NCBI GenBank assembly: GCA_905210055.1 | Contig: CAJLVH010000059.1 | Location: forward strand, 1-10,824 | Length of the DNA stretch: 10,824 nt | Direction: 5' to 3' | Source of the DNA: an uncultured Enorma sp. | GTDB lineage: Bacteria; Actinomycetota; Coriobacteriia; Coriobacteriales; Coriobacteriaceae | Shown here: positions 6,583 through 10,824 of the stretch, one piece after another | Position numbering within the stretch: position 1 is the first letter of the stretch | Layout: the number at the start of each line of letters is the position of its first letter | Made by a program: the position numbers and the translations under genes | Notes under the pieces: generated by a model | Seen by the model: the letters and a program-made list of their open reading frames with translations, nothing else | What the model was told of the DNA's origin: nothing | Databases searched by the model: none

Positions 6583-7305
6583 CTACTGTTTATCAACGAG
6601 CGCGATGACACGCGTGGTGGAGCCGGAACCGCCCTTGACCTTCATGGGCATAGCGATCACGTAAAACACCGGCGGCAGTGCGGTGAGGTTCGCCAACCCT
6701 TCAAGGATGGTCATGTTAGCGCCGAGAATCACATCGTGTGCAACGTTGGCATCTGCCGGAGCATCCGCCCGATCGAGAGCGAGCGTATCGGTACCAACGG
6801 TCACGACGCCGCGATCACGCAGATAAATAGCCGCACTTTCATCGATACCAGGCCAGTCGTGCTCGAACTGACGGCACGCGGGATGCACGCCCCAGAACTT
6901 ATCCCAACCGAAGTGGAAGAACACGAAGTCGCCCTCCTCGATTGGACCGTTCTGCTCCTCCCATGCTTTGATGACATCGACGCCAGCCGTCCCGTTCTTC
7001 TCGGTACCGTCGCACTCGATCCACACGCCGCGACCGAAGAGCTTCTGCAGCGGTACCTTGTCGATGGTGTAGTCGCAGTTGGGGATATGATGGTTCGGAG
7101 AATCCATATGGGTGCCGGTGTGCTCACCCAGCACCAGGCCGGCATGCGTGTATCCATCGCCCCAAGGGATTGCCTCGTGGAGGATGCGACCAAAGCGCGC
7201 ATGCGTAGCGCAGCTGGGGATTCCCTCCTCCAGGTCATGCGTCAGATCAATCAGCTCAACATCTTCGTGAACGATCTTGTTGATGGTTGTGATGAAGTCG
7301 GACAT
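6583..7305 (-). CDS. Cyclase-family metal-dependent hydrolase (kynurenine-formamidase-like)
   Basis: 240 residues of the cyclase/KynB-like fold. Visible signatures: DLTHDLEEGIP (20-30), the metal-binding HTGTHMDSPNH (62-72), FFHFGWDKFW (129-138), TVGTDTLALD (169-178), EGLANLTALP (202-211) and the C-terminal GSGSTTRVIAL (226-236). Family members hydrolyse amides, lactams or lactone-like rings (arylformamidase, isatin hydrolase) using Mn or Zn. The start is ATG 7305 with an excellent GAGAGGAG at 5-bp spacing; the frame is open to 7350, but that start has no comparable site. It lies 110 bp after the aldolase-like gene and 22 bp before EIIC. In this setting it may open a ring (lactone or lactam) in the substrate pathway, but nothing here fixes the substrate. 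A tryptophan-degradation role is unlikely given the neighbours. Confidence 0.9.
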   Translation of the reverse strand: MSDFITTINKIVHEDVELIDLTHDLEEGIPSCATHARFGRILHEAIPWGDGYTHAGLVLGEHTGTHMDSPNHHIPNCDYTIDKVPLQKLFGRGVWIECDGTEKNGTAGVDVIKAWEEQNGPIEEGDFVFFHFGWDKFWGVHPACRQFEHDWPGIDESAAIYLRDRGVVTVGTDTLALDRADAPADANVAHDVILGANMTILEGLANLTALPPVFYVIAMPMKVKGGSGSTTRVIALVDKQ

Positions 7306-7398
7306 GATGACTCCTCTCTCGTATACGGCGCTAAGAGACCGTAAAACCACTGGAAAGTTGCGAAAATGTGCGGTGGCATCGCGTTGCAGCGCCCCTCC

Positions 7399-7413
7399 GC
7401 TTTTCAGAAAAGC
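7399..7413 (-). other. Small intra-operon inverted repeat
   Basis: GCTTTTCAGAAAAGC: 6-bp arms around a 3-base loop, two bases beyond the aldolase stop codon, in the only sizeable gap (110 bp) of the operon. There is no T-run after it, so it is not a standard terminator. It could protect or process the upstream mRNA. The rest of the gap shows nothing recognisable beyond the cyclase ribosome-binding site. Confidence 0.35.
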
Positions 7414-7415
7414 CC

Positions 7416-8309
7416 CTAGATGATCTCTAGCTTCTCGAGCAACGTCCTGGCCTGTACGCGCTGGGCATCGTCAAGCGGCGCGAACGGAGCGCGGCAGCTT
7501 TCGCTCATCGTGAACCCGCGCAGGTTAAGCGCGTACCTGAACGTGCTCATAAAGGGGGTTGAGATGGTATAGAGCTCCATCAGCGCATCGATCTTGCGCT
7601 GGTACGCCACAATCTCTTCCCATGCTCCCCCGTTCACCGCGTGCGTCCAAGCGGCACATACCTCGGGCACCAAGTTAGAGAGCGCACCGATACTGCCGCT
7701 GCCGCCCGCCATGACATTGTGGGCGAAGTTTTCGTCGAATCCCGAATAGGCGCGGAAGCCCGCACGCACTGGCAAGACGGCATCGATTACACGCCGGGTA
7801 TGGGCAACGTCGGGCACAGAGTCCTTATAACCGATGATGTTCTCATGACGCTCGACAAGACGTAGAGCGAGATCGGGGGTTACATCATTCCCCGAGAACT
7901 CAGGGTAGTTATAGAGCATGATAGCCCCATCGCTCGCCGAAGCGATGGCGTCGTAATACGCCTCCATGCTATTGGGCGATAGCTCGAAGTAGTACGGCGG
8001 GATTACCAACGCGGCATCGGCACCGGCCGCATGGGCGTAACGCGTGAGGTTGATGGCCTCTTGCTGGTTCATGGCACCCGTTCCAACATAAAGCTTGACG
8101 CGGCCGCCGATCGTTTCCACGGCCATATCGATAAGCCGACGTTTCTCGTCAAGCGATAGATGGAAGAACTCACCGTTACTACCCAGCAGCACGATACCGT
8201 CTACGCCGCCTTCGATCACGTAGTCAATGAGCCTCGCGCAGCCGTCATAATCGACGTCGCCCTCATCGTTGAAGACGCATACCGTCGGGGTAATGTACTC
8301 AGCGTTCAT
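7416..8309 (-). CDS. Dihydrodipicolinate synthase/N-acetylneuraminate lyase family aldolase
   Basis: 297-residue class I (Schiff-base) pyruvate-dependent lyase of the DapA/NanA/KDG-aldolase superfamily. Visible residues: GSNGE (43-47, the pyruvate-carboxylate loop, GTTGE in many homologues), LYNYP (132-136, with catalytic Tyr133) and the Schiff-base Lys162 in IIGYKDS (158-164); PPYYF (104-108) is also typical. The ATG at 8309 has GGAGGT seven bases upstream; a TTG one codon earlier is spaced less well. It lies 27 bp after the UxaA-type subunit. True DapA is unlikely: the gene is embedded in a catabolic operon behind a hydroxy-acid dehydratase, which would produce a 2-keto-3-deoxy acid. Cleavage to pyruvate plus an aldehyde, or dehydration/decarboxylation to a semialdehyde, are the plausible reactions. 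The family is certain, the substrate open. Confidence 0.93.
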   Translation of the reverse strand: MNAEYITPTVCVFNDEGDVDYDGCARLIDYVIEGGVDGIVLLGSNGEFFHLSLDEKRRLIDMAVETIGGRVKLYVGTGAMNQQEAINLTRYAHAAGADAALVIPPYYFELSPNSMEAYYDAIASASDGAIMLYNYPEFSGNDVTPDLALRLVERHENIIGYKDSVPDVAHTRRVIDAVLPVRAGFRAYSGFDENFAHNVMAGGSGSIGALSNLVPEVCAAWTHAVNGGAWEEIVAYQRKIDALMELYTISTPFMSTFRYALNLRGFTMSESCRAPFAPLDDAQRVQARTLLEKLEII

Positions 8310-8336
8310 CAATTCACCTCCTTAAATTGTTTTTGC

Positions 8337-9497
8337 TTATACGTAGTTGCACACGCGCGCGATAGCCGTCTCGACAAAGCCAAGCGCCTCTGCGCGCGTG
8401 GGAACACCGTTGATAACCTGGAGAAGCAGTGCTATCGCCTCATCTCGAACCGTCGCCTTGCGCTCGGGCTCGAAGATGAACGGGCTTGCATCGATATCGA
8501 TGTTGTCGCGCATCCGCGCGAACGTCTCACGGTTTCCGGTGATCTTGATAACCGGCGCAATGGGATGCCCGGTTGGCGTACCACGCCCCGTTGTGAAAAC
8601 CACTACCTGCGCGCCACCGGCAACCATGCCCGCCACCGACGACGGATCGTTGCCGGGCGTATCCATAACCACAAGCCCTGTGGTATCGATCTGCTTTGCA
8701 TAGTCGTAAACTGCCTGAATTGCGCGATGTCCACTTTTGTGGATGCACCCAAGCGACTTCTCCTCAAGCGTAGTGATGCCGCCTGCCTTGTTGCCCGGGG
8801 AGGGATTGCCCTCGCGGATCTTTTCACCCACGCGCGCCATGGCATCTTCATAGCGATAGATAATGTCATAGATCCGCTTACCCACCTCTTCGGTGACCGC
8901 ACGGCGCGCAAGGATATGCTCCGCGCCGATAAGCTCAGGGGTCTCCGAAAGAATCGAAGTGCCGCCTTGGTCGACAATCCAATCGGACATAAGACCCACC
9001 AAGGGGTTCGCTGCAAGGCCGCTCGTGGGATCGGAACCACCGCACTCGGTACCCAAGACGATATTCGAGAAATCAGCCGAGACGCGCTCTTCGCGCGCAG
9101 CCTTTTCAACCATGGAGCGAGCAAGGCGCGTGCCCTCCTCAACGGCCCTCAGGCTACCGCCAACCTCCTGAATAATCACGCGTTCAATAGGTTTGTCCGT
9201 GCGCTCGCGGATAGCGTCGCACACAAGATCCATCTGGCAGTTTTCACAGCCGAGTGAGACTACGAGCGTCCCCCAAACATTGGGATTCGCCGCATATCCT
9301 GCCATAACATCCATGGTGAGCTGCTGATCGCTCGGAACTTGCGAGCAGCCGTTTTGGTTATGAAACGTAACTGCGCCTTGCACGCGGGAAGCAATTTGCT
9401 CCGCTACATCAGAAGCGCAGACGCTTGCAGGAAGCACCAGCACATGGTTCCTGATACCAACCCTGCCATCCGAACGCTTCCATCCCATAAAGGTCAT
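8337..9497 (-). CDS. UxaA-family dehydratase, large (C-terminal) subunit
   Basis: 386 residues matching the catalytic C-terminal portion of altronate/galactarate dehydratases (UxaA, GarD) and the beta subunit of sulfolactate sulfo-lyase (SuyB). Signatures: GRVGIRN (11-17), HNQNGC (46-51), LGCENCQ (82-88), GTECGGSD (149-156), GNKAGGITTLEEKSLGC (235-251), DTPG (279-282) and FTTGRGTPTG (301-310) leading to PVIKITGN. These enzymes remove water (or sulfite) from a hydroxy acid and depend on a metal, iron in characterised cases. The start ATG at 9497 has TAGGAGG upstream, and the TAG is the stop of the preceding SAF-domain gene, so translation is probably coupled. Together they form a split version of the usually fused ~490-residue UxaA. 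Altronate, galactarate or another aldonate is the favoured substrate; SuyB is less likely because no sulfonate genes are nearby. Confidence 0.93.
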   Translation of the reverse strand: MTFMGWKRSDGRVGIRNHVLVLPASVCASDVAEQIASRVQGAVTFHNQNGCSQVPSDQQLTMDVMAGYAANPNVWGTLVVSLGCENCQMDLVCDAIRERTDKPIERVIIQEVGGSLRAVEEGTRLARSMVEKAAREERVSADFSNIVLGTECGGSDPTSGLAANPLVGLMSDWIVDQGGTSILSETPELIGAEHILARRAVTEEVGKRIYDIIYRYEDAMARVGEKIREGNPSPGNKAGGITTLEEKSLGCIHKSGHRAIQAVYDYAKQIDTTGLVVMDTPGNDPSSVAGMVAGGAQVVVFTTGRGTPTGHPIAPVIKITGNRETFARMRDNIDIDASPFIFEPERKATVRDEAIALLLQVINGVPTRAEALGFVETAIARVCNYV

Positions 9498-9507
9498 CCG
9501 GTACCTC

Positions 9508-9777
9508 CTAGTTCAGATCCGCAACGTTATGGGTGTGTACGTGGGAACCTCGGGCGATATTAACTGCCGCACGTCCAATGCATTCACCGTATTTCACGAT
9601 GTCTTGACCAGCCGCGATGTCTTCCACGGCAACCTTGTGATACGCCGGTATGTCATCTATGGCGACAAGCGTGCAGGGCATACCGTCATGACGCAAATAC
9701 TCAATGGTCGCTCCAGCGCAGACAGTTTCAATCGCCACCGCGACGTTATCGCTGTCCTCAACGATCAACGCGTTCAC
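9508..9777 (-). CDS. UxaA-family dehydratase, small SAF-domain subunit
   Basis: 89-residue SAF-domain protein equivalent to the N-terminal domain of altronate dehydratase, or to SuyA. Visible: DNVAVAIETVCAG (10-22), IPAYHKVAVEDIAAG (43-57), YGECIGRA (63-70) and the C-terminal GSHVHTHNV (77-85), whose histidines are characteristic of the family. It starts with GTG (9777) preceded by GGAGG at a spacing of seven bases. It is the first gene of the operon; its stop codon forms part of the ribosome-binding site of the large subunit. The predicted leader contains two GntR-type operator copies further upstream. Confidence 0.92.
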   Translation of the reverse strand: MNALIVEDSDNVAVAIETVCAGATIEYLRHDGMPCTLVAIDDIPAYHKVAVEDIAAGQDIVKYGECIGRAAVNIARGSHVHTHNVADLN

Positions 9778-9826
9778 GCCTTTTCCTCCCCTTCATTGAT
9801 TCATCTCGCAGGGTCACCTGTGATTC

Positions 9827-9855
9827 ACTTTATTCGTATATTCGAACTATTTCAT
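9827..9855 (-). promoter_or_regulatory. Tentative promoter of the dehydratase operon
   Basis: On the minus strand a -35-like ATGAAA (9855-9850) and a -10-like TAAAGT (9832-9827) are 17 bp apart, each four of six to consensus, in an AT-rich stretch. Transcription would begin near 9820, about 43 nt before the GTG start. Both candidate operators overlap it. Other hexamer choices are possible in such AT-rich sequence. Confidence 0.35.
9833..9846. promoter_or_regulatory. Candidate GntR operator, site 3 (perfect-arm copy)
   Basis: TTCGTATATTCGAA: inverted arms TTCG/CGAA around TATATT, the most symmetric of the four copies. It lies 56 bp upstream of the dehydratase operon start codon. Confidence 0.55.
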
Positions 9856-9864
9856 ATATACGAA
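9851..9864. promoter_or_regulatory. Candidate GntR operator, site 4
   Basis: TTCATATATACGAA matches the reverse complement of site 3 at 12 of 14 positions. Its centre is 18 bp from that of site 3, close to two helical turns, so two dimers could bind side by side. Confidence 0.5.
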
Positions 9865-9992
9865 TTTCATCACAGTTTTACTATTCCCCGGGAGATTCTC
9901 TTGTGCGTGACCGGGCTTATGACTGTGAACGGTATGATTTCGTCGGTGAATGGTAGCTACTCGCACCGCACAACCAGCTAATCTGCCAAATC

Positions 9993-9998
9993 TATAAT
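9993..9998 (+). promoter_or_regulatory. Candidate -10 box for the ROK kinase
   Basis: TATAAT about 40 bp upstream of the kinase GTG start, with no good -35 hexamer at 16-18 bp. The intergenic region 9778-10038 otherwise holds the tandem operators near its left end; I see no other gene or terminator in it. Confidence 0.4.
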
Positions 9999-10038
9999 GG
10001 AAACGAAGTCTCTCGATTGCCTAGGGATAGGAGTCATC

Positions 10039-10824
10039 GTGGAGAGAACTCTTTTGGGCGCACTTGAAGCTGGCGGCACGAAGATGGTCTGCGCGACGGG
10101 CTACGCCGACGGCACCATCGTGGAATCCGAGCAGATTCCCACCACGACTCCTGAGGAAACGGCAGCCGTCTGCACGGCATGGTTCCAGAGCAGGGGTATC
10201 GCTGCGCTCGGCATTGGCGCGTTCGGCCCCACCGCCGTGAACCCGGCTTCACCGCGCTACGGACAGATCTTGAAGACTCCCAAACCCCATTGGAGCGACT
10301 TCGACCTTTTGGGCTCGCTGCAAAAACCGCTCGGCATCCCCTGCGGCTACGATACCGACGTCAACGTCGCCTGCCTGGGCGAAGCGACCTTCGGTTGCGC
10401 GCAGGGGCTCGACACGGTGCTCTATCTCACCATCGGCACCGGCGTGGGGGCGGGCGTACTCTCGGGCGGGGCGCTCGTACACGGCATGATGCACCCCGAA
10501 GCCGGTCACGTCCCCATGAGGCCCGACCCGCGCGATCCCATCGCGACCGATAGCTCCTGCCCGTTCCATGCAAGCTGCCTGGAAGGTCTTATCTCCGGCG
10601 CTGGCATCAGGAAGCGCTGGGGGAAGAGCGGCGGCGATATGGCCGAAGATCCCGAGGCCATGGATATCCTCGCTGGTTATCTGGGGCAGGCGCTTGCAAT
10701 TTACATCCTGTGCTACTCGCCGCAGAAGATCATCATCGGCGGCGGCGTGGCCGACCACACGCCCATCGTCGAGCTCGCACGCCCCAAAGCCGCAGAAGAG
10801 CTCGGCGGCTACATCGTGACGACC
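10039..10824 (+). CDS. ROK-family sugar kinase, probable fructokinase, partial
   Basis: The first 262 residues of a ROK kinase, cut by the right edge; full-length relatives have about 290-300 residues. Visible: N-terminal phosphate-binding EAGGTK (10-15), GIGAFGP (58-64), DTDVN (105-109, catalytic Asp107), TIGTGVGAG (131-139), PEAGHVPM (153-160) and the metal-binding CPFHASC (174-180) followed by LEGLISGAGI. His157 with the Cys/His/Cys of CPFHASC matches the zinc site of YdhR/GmuE-type fructokinases, so fructose to fructose-6-phosphate is the likely reaction; other hexoses remain possible. The GTG start (10039) follows ATAGGAG at five-base spacing. It is the only plus-strand gene, divergent from the dehydratase operon. 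Its product would feed phosphoketolase, encoded at the other end of the window. Confidence 0.92.
   Translation, partial: MERTLLGALEAGGTKMVCATGYADGTIVESEQIPTTTPEETAAVCTAWFQSRGIAALGIGAFGPTAVNPASPRYGQILKTPKPHWSDFDLLGSLQKPLGIPCGYDTDVNVACLGEATFGCAQGLDTVLYLTIGTGVGAGVLSGGALVHGMMHPEAGHVPMRPDPRDPIATDSSCPFHASCLEGLISGAGIRKRWGKSGGDMAEDPEAMDILAGYLGQALAIYILCYSPQKIIIGGGVADHTPIVELARPKAAEELGGYIVTT

Noticed and set aside
8160..9257. Plus-strand open frame of 365 codons
   Set aside because: Antisense to the UxaA-type and aldolase genes, with no recognisable motif.
9814..9823. TCACCTGTGA short palindrome resembling half of a CRP-type site
   Set aside because: Symmetry ends after 4-bp arms and the spacing does not match a CRP consensus; a motif this short is expected by chance.
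9902..9981. Possible short leader peptides upstream of the ROK kinase (GTG at 9902 after GGGAG, or ATG at 9919)
   Set aside because: 17 and 20 codons only, no regulatory codon run or attenuator hairpin. They lie before the predicted -10 box, so they would not be in the kinase transcript.
1..10824. CRISPR arrays, tRNA or rRNA genes, insertion sequences, phage or integrase genes
   Set aside because: None seen: no regularly spaced repeats, no cloverleaf or rRNA signatures, and no transposase or integrase motifs in any frame.

Overview
The window looks like a moderately high-GC actinobacterium, most likely a Coriobacteriia gut lineage of the Collinsella type. This rests on a bifid-type phosphoketolase, on codon usage and on family content; no rRNA or other strong taxonomic marker is present, so the placement is an inference. 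Every gene but one reads leftward (minus strand). The exception is the rightmost gene, a ROK-family sugar kinase, which is cut by the window edge.

Layout from right to left along the minus strand. A five-gene catabolic operon fills about 9777-5391: a small SAF-domain protein and a UxaA-type C-terminal subunit (together a split altronate/galactarate-type dehydratase), a dihydrodipicolinate-synthase/KDG-aldolase-type lyase, a kynurenine-formamidase-like cyclase/hydrolase, and a stand-alone beta-glucoside-type PTS EIIC permease with no IIB or IIA domain. It ends at a hairpin plus T-run (5281-5316). Next come an IclR-family regulator, MTA/SAH nucleosidase (mtnN) and the ribosome-assembly GTPase engB in close succession. 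A perfect 33-bp palindrome directly abuts the engB stop codon. After it come a GntR/UTRA regulator and a phosphoketolase (xfp) that runs off the left edge and appears to lose its reading frame in the last ~30 bases.

How it may work together: a 14-bp palindromic motif, best form TTCGTATATTCGAA, occurs four times, all in promoter regions: over the xfp -10 box, just upstream of the GntR start codon, and twice, 18 bp apart, ahead of the dehydratase operon in the region shared with the kinase. This suggests one GntR-family repressor co-ordinates central carbon flow (kinase to fructose-6-P to phosphoketolase) with breakdown of a sugar acid or related hydroxy acid. The IclR regulator beside the operon could be the local, substrate-specific control. 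The substrate is not determined by the sequence. The combination of split dehydratase, aldolase, cyclase and orphan EIIC is the best candidate here for an uncharacterised pathway.

mtnN and engB are ordinary housekeeping genes. GC content drops sharply at the mtnN/iclR boundary, which suggests that the regulator and catabolic operon have a different history from the core genes.
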